The notes under the pieces were generated by a model that was not told the DNA's origin, ran no database searches, and worked only from the letters and a program-made list of their open reading frames with translations. From Paramacrobiotus metropolitanus (lineage: Eukaryota > Tardigrada > Eutardigrada > Parachela > Macrobiotidae), in assembly GCF_019649055.1 (NCBI RefSeq), contig NW_026570226.1, positions 2,232,001 to 2,296,000 of the forward strand: a DNA stretch of 64,000 bases. The letters run 5' to 3'. Positions 33,501 to 45,600 of this stretch are shown here, piece after piece. The translations under genes were made by a program, and so were the position numbers. Numbering within the stretch: position 1 is the stretch's first letter; the number at the start of each line of letters is the position of its first letter.

Positions 33501-35318
33501 CTCCCCGCCCCCCTCCCCCTCCTGCGTAGTACCAAAAAAATTTAAATTTTATAATTTTTAGAATTTAGTTTTACGTGAAAAGTTAATTAGAAGAAATTTA
33601 CGCATTATAAAATACATCTTTTATCTTTTCACACGCAATTTTCAGCCAACCAGAAACCATTTCAGTTTACGAAATTCGGAATTTAGTTTCTTGGAACGGA
33701 TGCACCAGTACGAAGCTCAAAGAATATTATACTTTTCCAGCGGAATCAAAAATAAAAAAAAAACATTCAAAGAACATATTGTAGCGGCATAATTCTGCAA
33801 GCGGCATAAAAATAATGATATTATATCGGCATCGTAGCAGTGACAAAACTGATATCTGAGCAGCTCTGGTGATAAGCCTTCCACAGCATATGCAACAGCT
33901 ACAAAAAACGAGTAGACTCAACTACTTCTGTTCCAGTGGCGCAGTCTTACCCAACCGAGTCTTTTACAACAAGAAAAATTTACGCCCTCGCTCGCTTGCA
34001 CTAAGGGCGGTTACGACCTTTATACTAGTTATTAATCTTGTAAAATTTTGTACTGTACCAGATCATAGCATTCCACTAGTTCGGCCAGTTCTGCTTTCGT
34101 AAAGACACTGGCGTACGCCGTTTTGGAAATGTTGGCTGATGATAAAATAAACATGCTTTTTCGTAGCGGAATGTATTCGTTTGCCGGAAGAGCGGATATG
34201 GAGTTGATCGTGTCCTGAACACCCTGTTAGAAAGCCTTTAAGTTAATAAATCAAGGCACAACAGGCAAAAATTGTTGAATACTTAGTATCTCGCATGCTA
34301 ACAAATGGTGCGTGCAAAGAAATACAGTACTATCTATACTTCTATAATTAATTATTATTACTTCGGATAATTCCGAGACGAATTTTGCAGTGCCATTAAA
34401 ATAGCGAGCATATAAAGCATGTCGTCGCCGGCCTTCCTCTCCATTTTGGAATTGAATTGTCGACGGTGTAGCTATTTCTTCAAATTTCTGGAACAGTGCC
34501 TCTGGAAAAAAATAGCCAGTTAATATCTTTAATTTTATAAATACGAAGATGCCACAACTGGAGGTACAAGAACAATGATTACATTATTTCCTTTTCACTT
34601 GCGAAAGATGTATATACAGATACGTACGTCATGTCCTTCGTGTTAATTAACGAAAAAAATTCGAAATTAAATGTTTTCGGGTTTTACCGTTCCAGCGAAA
34701 TGTACAGAGTACTAAATAAAGACCTATCCTCAGCGGTTTCACACACACACGGATCATTGACAAAATCAATTTGTGATTTCTATTTGTATTTTTGGTTTCT
34801 ATTTATATTGAACTTTTTACAAAAAAGCAGCACTAAAGCTTACTGGGCCGATCGAATAGCTGCGCGTGTTCTTCAAACAGTTCTGCGGATCCGATGCTGA
34901 CTACGTACAAATCCCGCAAGTAAAATCCCACAATTGGTCCATATTCATCGTGCAGTTCGCTGAGATAATCATGGATGGTTCCGGCTTCACGCAATTCTGG
35001 CACATTTCCCTCCCTGCACAGCGAAAAGATTTTTTAGCGAAAATTGTGAAATAAATTAAATACCAAGATGGTAAGGAAAGCATGCACAGCGACAGGGAAT
35101 TAAACATCAGTCTTCATCTTACGCCTTATCAGCAATTGGCGGACCAGGGATTTTCGATGCTCGCGGTGTCTTATTCTGAAAAATTCACACCAAGCTTAAC
35201 TGCCGCAAACCGCGAACCGAGATAATGACGATATTATTCTTACGTTGAGGAAGACGTAGAATAAGAATCCCAGCAATCCAGAGATAATGGTCACAGCAAG
35301 GACGGCGAAGCTGATCAT
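27543..35318 (-). CDS. CYP20A1: Cytochrome P450, CYP20A1-like
   Basis: Twelve exons: 35318-35244, 35175-35123, 35013-34844, 34501-34362, 34223-34059, 29235-29166, 28982-28803, 28659-28517, 28293-28182, 28116-28052, 27989-27888, 27723-27543; about 485 residues. CYP20A1 is a conserved orphan P450 of internal membranes. The N-terminus [17 protein letters not shown] is a membrane anchor. Family-like stretches include [50 protein letters not shown] (ExxR helix K), [15 protein letters not shown] with the haem Cys, and the end [15 protein letters not shown]-before-haem and the EE-W-VTVSK end are CYP20 traits. The junction 28803/28659 does not keep frame with canonical sites (1 nt extra), so a micro-exon, an assembly error or a real frameshift is hidden there. 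The fifth intron is 4.8 kb and full of tandem repeats. Confidence 0.85.
29540..30780. repeat. Tandem satellite array, 124-bp unit, about 10 copies
   Basis: The phrase gacgaaccc(g)ccgtag recurs with starts at 29545, 29672, 29796, 29920, 30044, 30168, 30292, 30417, 30539 and 30655. Spacing is exactly 124 for five consecutive intervals and looser at both edges. Each unit also holds gcgacccccgggtggagcg and aattataacc(g/c)ggtcatt. Copies in the middle are most alike; those near 30500-30780 are decayed. Confidence 0.92.
30900..31180. repeat. Degenerate GTTACCG-rich stretch
   Basis: Irregular recurrences of ttaccgt, gttaccg and taccgttac fill this stretch directly after the 124-bp array. There is no fixed period. 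It looks like decayed short-unit repeat DNA. Confidence 0.5.
31610..32290. repeat. Second tandem array, unit about 162 bp, about 4 copies
   Basis: The block gaaggcg..gccaaaggcgacgccgagctgcg followed by gcgagcaagcgcagcgcagc and gagcagcaagtaaaa recurs. The anchor gagctgcg occurs at 31721, 31883 and 32047, and a diverged copy lies near 32225. Units also share gttcttac(t/a)g..tcc/cgttggaacttttcg. A short gcgagcgaagc run at 29495-29520, just before the first array, resembles part of this unit. Confidence 0.82.
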
Positions 35319-36803
35319 AATGGCAGTTTAAAGTTGGGAAAAAGTTGAAAAAAACTGGAGGACTGTCTGGTTTGGATCAAAGCTTTAGAAGAGCAAATCC
35401 TTCATGAGTATCAGTTAGTTATCTCAGCTAACAATATCAAAATTCCAGCTTATTTCCGACGGCTTCAGCGATTACGCGCAAGAAAGAATTAAGAAATCCG
35501 AACACTATCTGTACTCTACTCCGCAACTCCGAGTATACTGTACAGTAGTGTTTACAGTAGTCGCAGTTATTAGCAAATCGTAGCGACACGATACTAGAGA
35601 ATCACAAAAATTCAAAAACAATAAAAGCGGACACCATAAGCAACAAGTGGTCGGAAACTACCAGGTCATTTGCTGTTTACTCCAGCGTTTACACACTTTA
35701 CAGTTTATCGACATCACAAAAATCGCAAAAACGAACGATACTCCAGTTTCGAAACAGCTGTTACCGTTCAGTCAGTGACGTAAGCAAAACAGAGCACCGC
35801 CTGCGGGTTCGGCACTAACTGGTTAGTGGATTGCAGTAAATAAAGATCACAATATTTTTAATAATTATTACAGATATTTTTATTGCATCCTTCAGTTGAG
35901 TAAATAAGTATCGAAGTATGACACAATGTAATGCTTACAAAACAGTCAAAACTTCGAAGAATTCAAAATCGGTGCCCAGTCAATGAACAGCCCAGTGTCC
36001 CGGTGCAGGCTGTGGTTCGATAAGTATTTGAAGATTAATATATTATAGAATTATAAGTTTGTATAATTTATTCCTGCCAAGCTTCAAGGCAGCCCGAAGG
36101 CAACTGGATAACCAAACCAAAATTTATACTTTACTCTTAGTACGAAGCTTTCACATCAATGAATGCAAATTTATTGCAGTGCAGTAAACGTATGCATTTA
36201 TTGCAGTGTATTGCGAATGCGAATGCAGTTTGTAGAAACGTCCACAAACTGCGTCACCTGATTCGGTTGAAATCAAGGACTTCATGCAATTCAACCTGGA
36301 ATTGTGATATTACTCAAGTATCTGTAAGCGGATATATAGATTACGATTTTTAATCTTATTAACGTTTATGCATCCAAACTTCACTGGATAATAACATGAG
36401 ATAAACACCAGAACTAATTAATAAACAAAAGTCAAACAAGCGTTGCTGTACAGCATACAAAATAATATGAACGGCGACGCATGATCGCATCCAATGCAAC
36501 AGGTAACCGTCAAAATTCACACGTCTGCATTCCAGAACGCGACAACAAAAACATAAAGTACAAACAATCAATTATCAAAACTATCCGTCCACGAAGTAGT
36601 AATCAAACAAATGAAGAGTATCCTGGAAATGATCAAATAACAAAAGAAAACGAGAATGTGTCGTCCAACATATCACTTCTCACCCAGCCAGCGCGCAAGG
36701 AATGTGCTCAAATAAACTAGAAAACTACGGTAGAAAACTAAACTTCGGCCGTTTTAATGTCGACCACAACCGACTAGTCCGCAAAATTCCGCTTCATCCG
36801 GTG
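35319..36803. other. Intergenic, no gene seen
   Basis: AT-rich spacer between two minus-strand genes: promoter side of the CYP20A1-like gene and 3' side of the nuclear receptor gene. No coding stretch or RNA gene was recognised. Confidence 0.4.
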
Positions 36804-39655
36804 TTACTTCCGCGCCGACAAATCCAGAATGGACCCGTTCGGGCCGCGGAAACACCGCCGGAAATGATCGTTAACATCGGCCTCCTCCTCGTCATCCTCC
36901 CGCTCATCATCGGCATCCGATTCCCGACCGGAAATCGGCGACTGATCGCCGGTACTGTCACCACCCCGCAGACCAAGACCGCAGTTACGCAGCGGCTCCG
37001 TTAAACGCGATCGTTTGGCCGACAAATCTAGCGGCTGCTCCTGGAAATCCTGCATAGCCTCCGCCATACTGATACGGCGTTTCCGGTCAACGGGAGTCGC
37101 CGGTGCGACCTTTCGTTCCGGGAGCGGCGCGGGCTGTGGTTGCAGCAGGGGTAATCCGGCGTTGACGTTCATCAGCGGAAATGCGCCTGGCATGGACATT
37201 CCCTGTGTCTGGCAGGCCATGAATAGTTTGAAAAACTCCAGACGCATCTGCTCTTCGGTGAGACCAGTGGGGGAGAGCATTCCGGGACTAGTGGGCGGGA
37301 ACAGACCGAATGGACTGCCGGGGAAGAACGGGCTGAAGAACGGTGAACGCGGGATATCCGGCTTCTCTTCCTTTTCAAAAGCCGGCGAAACAGAACTGGA
37401 CGGGGAAACCGGTGGATTCCATAGTTTCGACGGGGCACGACGGCCGCCGCTCTTGACCGAGGATGGCGTGGACACGGTGCGGTCGGAGAAGCGTTCGTCA
37501 GCGTCGTGGTCCGCCTCGGAGCTGCCGTTCTGATCGTGCTGGCTCTGAATGAGGCAGTGGATTTTGAACCAATTCGAACGCCGGCCATAGCGAGATCCTG
37601 TAATAAAATCCGAAATTAAACAAAAACATATTCGCAAACTTTGCGATTCAGTATAATTATGGCGTACACCTGTGTACTGTACAATAGATCCACTCTTAGC
37701 GACATGCAGCCAAGGTGTGGGCTACCTAATTTACGAGCGGTCAATCCACATGAAATTAAAGATTTCAATACTGTACGTATACGGAATACCGGACACAATG
37801 TACACAGTACACACCAAAGTACAAAGCGTTCTTACGCAGATCTAGAGAATGTTGTTGTTGATTCTATCACAGTGAGATTTTGTTCCGCGGCTTCCGCCTT
37901 ACTTCCGCCTTTTGAAAGGCATGTATATAGTACCGTGAATTTGTCCTAGAAAAGCGTCTTTCGAGTATACTGTTAAGTCGTAAGTGGATAAACACAAACA
38001 AAATTATTATACCAGAACACATGTATCGGATGTCGTAAAAGTTGACCACTGGAAATTACCGATAAATCGAACAGTGGAAAACCCTCAGGATAACATGTAA
38101 ACGGAATTGTACAGTACCGTGTACTACAGTAAGTAGTAACTACAACACCTAGTCAAGTTACTAACTCTTGTCGTTGGCAAAAGGAATCAGAGCAGTCTGC
38201 CCCATCGCCATCGGTCGTTTTTTATCGTAAACAGCTGAATTTACAACTGGTTATCAATAAAGTGGAGAAGTCATACGGCAAAGGCGACGATAAAAAAAGC
38301 GTGTGATCGTTATCGTTAAGTTTGTGTTGCATATCGCAACACGGATATACACCGCATTTATTGGTACATAAAACTCAAAAATCCGAAACGTCGAAACTAT
38401 AATTCTCACTTTTTTATAAAGCACTTAACGCAGACAGGCGCAAAAAAACCTATTCGATAATTTGAGCGTACAACAATAAAACATGATCCTAATATCCTAA
38501 ATATGTTTAGCTAATAGTATTTAGTTTTTCCAAAATATAAGATTTAAATAAAATCAATAACGATATTATCACGCTCGGAAAGCTGGATGCCACAATAAGC
38601 AGGAACGGTAAAATCCCAAGATTCCCAACAGTCCAGTACATGTTTTTACAATTACTAACAATGTAAGACTAGACTATAGGTGACCTGACTGGGCCTAACC
38701 GAAATATCTGCACCAAACTGATAGTCCACCACATCTCGTGATCCAGAAAGAAAACAGAAGAATTCACTTCACTACTAATAAGTGATTGCAATTTGCAAAC
38801 GCTTACCGTTCTTCGACATGCCCACAGCGAGGCATTTCTCCAGTCGGCAGGCTTTGCAGCACGTGCGGGTCTTGCGATTGATCGTGCAGTTCCCGCCGTT
38901 TTTGCATTCGGCCATAGCCTCCTTGTTCATGTGGGTGCGGCCGAAAAAACTCTGCAATGCCAGCAGGGAAACCCGGTTAGAACGTTGACAAATGCATCAT
39001 CCAGCCAGGATCATGGAAAAATAATACAAGGCACAGCGCAGCGCAGCATTTTGAGCAAAAGGTCAGAGAAGGACACGCGACTGGTACCTACACTCTCTTC
39101 GGTGGCCAGTGTGCCAAAACAAACTTATAGCGAACGTTTCGACAAATGAAGTATAATAACTTAAAAAGGAGCATATGAATGTGAAAAATTAGTAGACAAC
39201 CGTATCAGGAAAAACTCGTGCACCTTGAAAACTGCAGCGCATTGTATCAGTTCTTTGAAAACAAAATTTTCCAGCTTTCAACACGGGGCAAGGGCATGCA
39301 CAGATAATAAAAATTCTAACGTGCAATGAATATTCAAAATCAAGCATTCGTTGAATACTACTGAGATTATTTTTTTTATTTACTTCGATTTCTCAACTTT
39401 GACACAATAAAAAGCAGTAGTTTGATCAATACAAGGTAGTAGGTACACGATTATTGCGTAATGCGATTTCGATCGTTATCAGTAGGAAAAGACGACACTC
39501 TGTCTGCCGACGCTGCGCTGGCCCTACATGCATTATCCGACTGTCAGAGTGTCTGGAGAAAATCCAGAAATCCTTACCTTGCAGCCTTCGCATGTAAAGG
39601 CCCCGAAATGGAATCCTGCGGCAGGCTCACCGCATACTTTGCAGAGCTGATTCAT
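36804..39655 (-). CDS. Knirps-family (NR0A) nuclear receptor without ligand-binding domain
   Basis: Three exons in phase: 39655-39578, 38951-38807, 37597-36804; 338 residues. Knirps-type proteins are DNA-binding transcriptional repressors of embryonic patterning that lack a ligand-binding domain. The start [20 protein letters not shown] is nearly that of insect Knirps. Zinc finger 1 uses C5, C8, C22 and C25; the P-box reads CEGCKSFFGR. The second finger has [20 protein letters not shown] and [14 protein letters not shown]. The C-terminal extension [17 protein letters not shown] is the family signature. The rest is Pro/Ser-rich with no receptor ligand domain. PLDLSAK at residues 263-269 is a CtBP-type corepressor motif, and ILDLSARK at the extreme C-terminus is a second, weaker one. 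An acidic run lies between them. The start codon follows directly on a splice acceptor, so a 5' UTR exon lies upstream. Confidence 0.92.
37598..38806 (-). other. 1.2 kb intron of the knirps-type gene
   Basis: Splits the DNA-binding domain just after the second zinc finger (AAC G|gtaagc; acceptor before GATCTCGC). It is long for this window. No coding exon was seen in it. Confidence 0.6.
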
Positions 39656-42600
39656 CTGTAGCAAAACGCGTGAAATCAGCGTCATTTAAATCCAAAGTCT
39701 CTTATTAGCACAACTGACGAAGAAGTTAAGATATTCTGAAAGTCGTCCGAAATTATTACTTTATGTTCTGACAATTGCGAGCCGGATCACTAAACCGGAT
39801 CAAGAATCAGTCATGAATTGTCGATAATGATCAGACGAAATAATTCCACATCATGGATTCAAGATTCAAGGTTGCAAACTGAACCGAATTATCTTCTACA
39901 GTACTGGCACATTTAACGATCGCTAGTACAGTTCTGATACACTTTAGCTGGAGGTGGCGCTATCGCCGGTATGGTACACTCGCTGACCATCACTGCTCCG
40001 TTTTTCGAAATAGTCCAGAAACCCTCTGATTGGCGCGCACAGATAACAGGTAGGTTAAAGTCAGTAAACCGTCTGCGATCGATATGGAAAACTTTTAATG
40101 CGAAGTAGCACTACAAAACGATTAAGTAAATGTGATTAATAAAATATTAAGTAGTGCGGCATCCGCACAATGCGAAGATTTGTAACGACCGGCATTTGCT
40201 GCCCTTCGATGCAACAGGTGGAAAGAAAATCGCCCTGGTTTCCACCGAAAATACTGGCGATTAATATTGTACCTTATTAGGTAATGGTCAAGCAATGTAC
40301 GTCAATATGTACCGATAATCCGCAAGCACATTCAGATGCAATGAATTGAATAAAGTTCTTCGAGCAACAGAACATTTTTAATGTCCGTAATTACTACCCG
40401 AAGCATCAACGATGCGTGTCGACAGATGCTAAAATTAGTATACGCCACAGTACTATTGCATACAACGGTTATACTTCAATAACTGCGGAAAATGATCCAA
40501 ATTGCCATCGTAATTTTTGGTTCTTTTGCGGTAATAATCTGAGGTGGTGCAGATCAGAAGAAGTCTGACCGTGAAAGGCCATCGACACTGCAGACCGAAA
40601 AACACAGATTTGGTGAGAGCGGTTTTGGTGCTCGTGGTGTTAAAGATTTGTTGCTTCCTGGTCCGTTTTCTAATGTGTTGACACTTGACTAATTTAGCGC
40701 TCGAATTTGTCTTTTTATTGTTTTAACCTCTAATTACTTGTAAACGTTCACTACCTAAGCAGGCATAGGTAATGTGAATTATGAACCGCAGAGAAAATTA
40801 GTTCGTCAGTATGAATAACGTCGAATGCAAATGTTCGTTTTATTAAAAAAACTTAAACAATAATTAAAAACACAGTATAGCCGGAAAGAAGATATGAGCA
40901 CTTCTATGTTAAATGTAAAGGCACTTGAAAATCTCGGTTATCAGTTTAACATTATTTACATTTACGGAAACTTTAAATTAAATCTACCTCTTTGTCATTA
41001 CGTGCACAATAACAGATTATAGATCACCAATTGGAAAATCAGCAGAAAAACTTTGTATTATGTATTTTCATAATTTTTCAGTTGCTATTGCAAGTGTGTA
41101 CATACTAACAAGAATTTTGTTCCAAATGCACTGTGGCCGGTGTAAATCACTTTCAGCATTGCACGGTAGCTCAAGCAGCCAATGATTTATGTATGTACAG
41201 ATACGTATGAGTGTTTACGGATAATTAGAAATATTAATGTAATCCGCGTAATGATGATTAGCGGCAGTTCGGACAGGTTCTTCACCCCACTCAGCCATCT
41301 CATCTCTGGGAAAAATCAATTGTCCAGCGATATATCAGTGGAGCAACAAAAGTAGTGCACTGGACAGTGGACAATGGATGGACTAAACGCTTGACTGTCT
41401 GGCTGCGGCAAGAGATGCTTATATGTTCAATGCGTATATAACAACATGAAAATATCTTCCTCCCATCTATGCAGCCCATTTCTAAAGATTTATTGTAGAA
41501 AATATATTCTTCCCGGCTTTATAAGTAGACTATGTCGCGGTTCCGCCTGCATGCATATTATTGTATTCAACACAACACAGATAAGATATGTAGCGGCGAT
41601 GATGACCATCAGCCGCAATGCACTCTATGTACAGTATGTGTACCGGCTATTCAGCCGATGCCGGTCATAAATTGGTGAATCCGTGAGCTGGATTTAATGG
41701 CATCAATACCCCATGAGCAAATTATCAATAATAATTCACAGGCCGTCTCTTCACTTAAAGAATCCTCCTTTTCAAAACTTTAACACTGGCCTGGGAATCT
41801 TTATGTTGTTCTAGCCGATCTATTCACCAATCTATTCGCGCCACAATTTATTGTCTCAATGATCTCGCATATTCTCTTTTCTTTTTAAAATAGCCGATTT
41901 GAATTCTAGTGCGGAATAAAACAGGGGAAAATCGAATGATCATGAAACCCACTCGACCGCATCCACGCACAAATCAGATGATGCAGTCAGGCATGCAGAA
42001 CCAGTGCGCGCTACCGGTCGACACATAACGACACGATAGATACATATGCGGGCTGATGTTTCCTATATGTTGTAAGTATTTACATTTGAAATCCTATTGA
42101 TTTACATTGGGGCTGCCATATTGTGAGCTGTTGACCGCATAGTTCAATTGGTCGAACAAATTGTCACCTTAAACAGCAAGATTTCTCATTGCAGGTATTA
42201 GTGCGTGGAAAGACTATTTCGTTATTTCGTTTCTCATGGCAGCGGAAGGGTGACTTAATTGATTCTGTCGCATATACCGGCAGCAGTTAAAATTGGCCTG
42301 CTTGTTAATGTGATAGTATCATCAACAATTAGCGCTGCTATATGGAAAGAATCAATGTGCGAACACAGTACGGAAAAACAAAGAGTATCGGGTGTTATAA
42401 ACAGCGGTGCACTAATTGCGTGAAAAGTTACAAGAACGGAAATAGCATCGCCTATGTCGCTCCATTTTTTGGCAATGAGTTGTTGTTGAATGTTGATGGA
42501 CAACAAAGGTCTGTTTTGTGCTTTTTCGCCAGCAGCAAAACTCACAGTTCATCGTCTCCGCCGATCTCACGGCGATATTATATTATCATCTTGACCATGA

Positions 42601-45600
42601 ACCAAGACACGTATAATCAAAAATGCAGAAATTCACGTGCATCACCCATATACAATTGTACTGCGAGTGCGTACGCACACGCGGCACGGTTTTGACAGTG
42701 CATAGTAGCCGAAAAGGAAAAACCTGTTGCTGCATTACGTATGTAATTCTGAATAGGTATGAATCCATATTTAACTCGGCTTGTAATGTATTACTGTCGA
42801 TTTGTGATTATTTGTGATTATGCATTGTAGTTTCTTGATACACAGAAGCAATACAAACCACCTGTATTACGTTCCAGTTACAATATTTCCAAATCAGACC
42901 AGCTTGTCTTTAGTTGCACATACAAATTGTTTAACTCACGGCTCCTTACTTTTTTAACTGACACCTCAAATAGATCTCGGATTTGAGCTTCGCTTATACA
43001 AATGTAAGCAGTAATAAGAATATCAATGGTTTCGCTCTGCTTTTTCACGTTTATGGTAACATACAACTCGTAAACACGATTACTGGTACTAAATATTAGT
43101 TTAAAAGTCTGTACGCAAGGCATCCTAGAAAATCTGTATACGTTGTTTTGTTTTATTCTTTCAGCGAATTACAAGTACATACGAGCTTTTATGATTGATA
43201 TAATTTTTGTATTTCTTATTGCACTATCATTAATAAATTACCTAGAGTACTAGTAGCTGCACAGCAGTGCCGCTGACGTTGCGGGCAATAGTGACCCGCA
43301 TCATTCCTAACCGGCAACGCTGCCGATTGGTGCGCATAATGCTAGTAAAAAGTTGTGACAGTTTGTGCCCGGAAGCTGATCGGCTTGGGTCGGCGCAATT
43401 TGATTGATCAAAGTTCAAATTTCTGTCTTGACCTTAGTTGAATTGGCGCAGTGCCCATCAGCCAAAATCCCCTCCTGTCATCTCTCGCTATGCAACAAAT
43501 CGAAAGTGAAATCAATTGCTTACCAAGAATTTAAAAGTAAAATATATTGGACAATGTCTGCTGCAGGAAATCTGCACCGGTAGAGCACGATGGAAGTCAC
43601 GTTATGTGGAATAATGTTATATGGTTATGGACTTGGAATGTTAATTTGTTTCGCAGATCACAAGAAAGATGCGCTCGCGCCGCAGGCAGCGGAATATAAT
43701 GCTCTACTATGGTAAAAGAGAACCAGTTTTATAATACTGTATAATTCTCTGTAGGTCAGCACGTAAAGGGAAAGCATAAACATCACTGTGTTCTGTTTCC
43801 CTGCACACATATAACAGCCGTCTATTTTCGGTAATTATAGGTGCCATCTATTATCATAAATTTGCCTTGAATATCTCCCGGGAAATGAGGCATGGAGATT
43901 TATGTGGGTAAACCCGCGTCCCGGTGTCTTTAAACTATGCTACTCGTTTATATAGGTGTATGCAGTCGGTAGTAATTGCTCGTTGAAAATGTGTCTGACA
44001 GTGTTTTGACCTTTCTTAAGTGCTGCCACACCGCTTAATTACTGCATGCGATCCACTTGCTCTAGTTTTCCCGTGCAGCCCTACTCGGCTGGGGTCCAGA
44101 TTGTCTAATGAGATTTGTCTATTAGAGCGTTAACGGTGTTGTCTAGGACAACTATAATTAAATTCCAGGAACAGGATATTGTAACGCACTTGTTTGTTAC
44201 ACATTCGCCAGCACCGGTACAATAGCCTATTCCGTTCCCTGCTTATAAGCTGGTCACAATGAATACAAGATAGGTGGTGGTCAAATGTGGCTATTACTGA
44301 AGTAGTTAAATATACCGTTACCGGGTTTTAGATAACTGATGCATTAAACTGCAAATTCGGTAACATTTTCCTATGCAAGCTTTGCAGAAAGACCACTTCT
44401 AAAATTAGCAATTACTAGCCGCTTTGCTCTTTGTTTGTCGCGAAGCAAACTGCTCGTAAAATGAACTTTTTTCGTACTGTATTGTACATCGGCTCGTTAT
44501 TGTTACAGTCATGTTATTGATTGTATTCATTGGAATAAACTAACTTCCAAGACACCAGATATTTACTTAAGTAAAGTTATTGCTCCATTTCTTAATACGA
44601 ATTACTGTAACAAGAATTTTATTAATGCTACCTATAAATGCCGTTCTTTGCATGGGCCTTAATTTTTTTAGTATTGTTTTTTATTTCTTTCTCTTACCTT
44701 AAAAGATGTATACTCGCTGTCCAAGGATATTTTCGTACCAAGAGTAGGGTAAAAGTCTTGCGCGGATGCAATCTAAAAATAATAATGAACCGTTTTAAGA
44801 TCTGCGGAAATAGCATACGTAAAAAAACTGTAATAATGTCACATAGGGTCGTAGAAATATGTATAAATTGTGAACTTGTGCATATGCAATATAACCTCTT
44901 CGTCAATCATTGCGCACTGCATGCGCTAATAGATAGTAGTGGCGGTTTAGGCAAAGCTGTTCGAACTTGGAATAGTTCACTAGGAAAAAGCTTTATTCTT
45001 CGGCAAAACTGCGTAGCGACCTTGAAAAAAAACTAGCGGCTTCTTGGTTGCGACGTTTTAGAATGGCAACACGGATGCACCAGAAGCTGAATGCTACTGC
45101 TGTGCGATATACAGTATAAGTAGAATGAATGGTTAAGTGAGTTCGATGACAACAACAAATGCCAAACGCGCATCACAGCAGCGCATTTGCGAAAAATCGG
45201 AATAACAAAGTAAACTATCGCATAAGAATCAGATGACTCGCGCTTGCGGGCGCCAATGACATTTTTTTCTTTTTCGTTTTTCCACCACCAGCTAACCACT
45301 AACAAGTTTCCAAAAGGCCGTTAATAATCATTCTTTTCCCCCCTTGGTAACACGAGCGATTACTCTCTGCTGAAGATCATCGACCGGCCAATGGGTTAAC
45401 TCTACATTATAAGACATATGTATTTACAAGTCTAAAGAAGAACATAATCATTAAAAACAAATCCAAGTACACAACACAAAGAATAACACCGCGCAATATC
45501 CACAATGTCACATATAGATGCTGTATAACCCGGTAGTGTTACCGGGCAAAAGTTACAAACAGTCAACACCCATTCGCTACGGCGCGGATGCGCTACGTTT

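Larger units (their letters stand above)
29236..34058 (-). other. 4.8 kb repeat-filled intron of the CYP20A1-like gene
   Basis: No exon was found here, and the flanking exons (34223-34059 and 29235-29166) join in phase 0. The intron holds a 124-bp tandem array (29540-30780), a GTTACCG-rich stretch (30900-31180), a second array of about 162 bp (31610-32290), and unremarkable AT-rich DNA from about 32500 to 34058. Compared with human CYP20A1 about five residues are missing at the join, so a micro-exon could still be present. Confidence 0.6.

Noticed and set aside
44638-45036. 132-codon plus-strand frame in the gene desert
   Set aside because: The only hydrophobic start is AT-driven; there is no recognisable domain, no conserved motif and no neighbouring exon.
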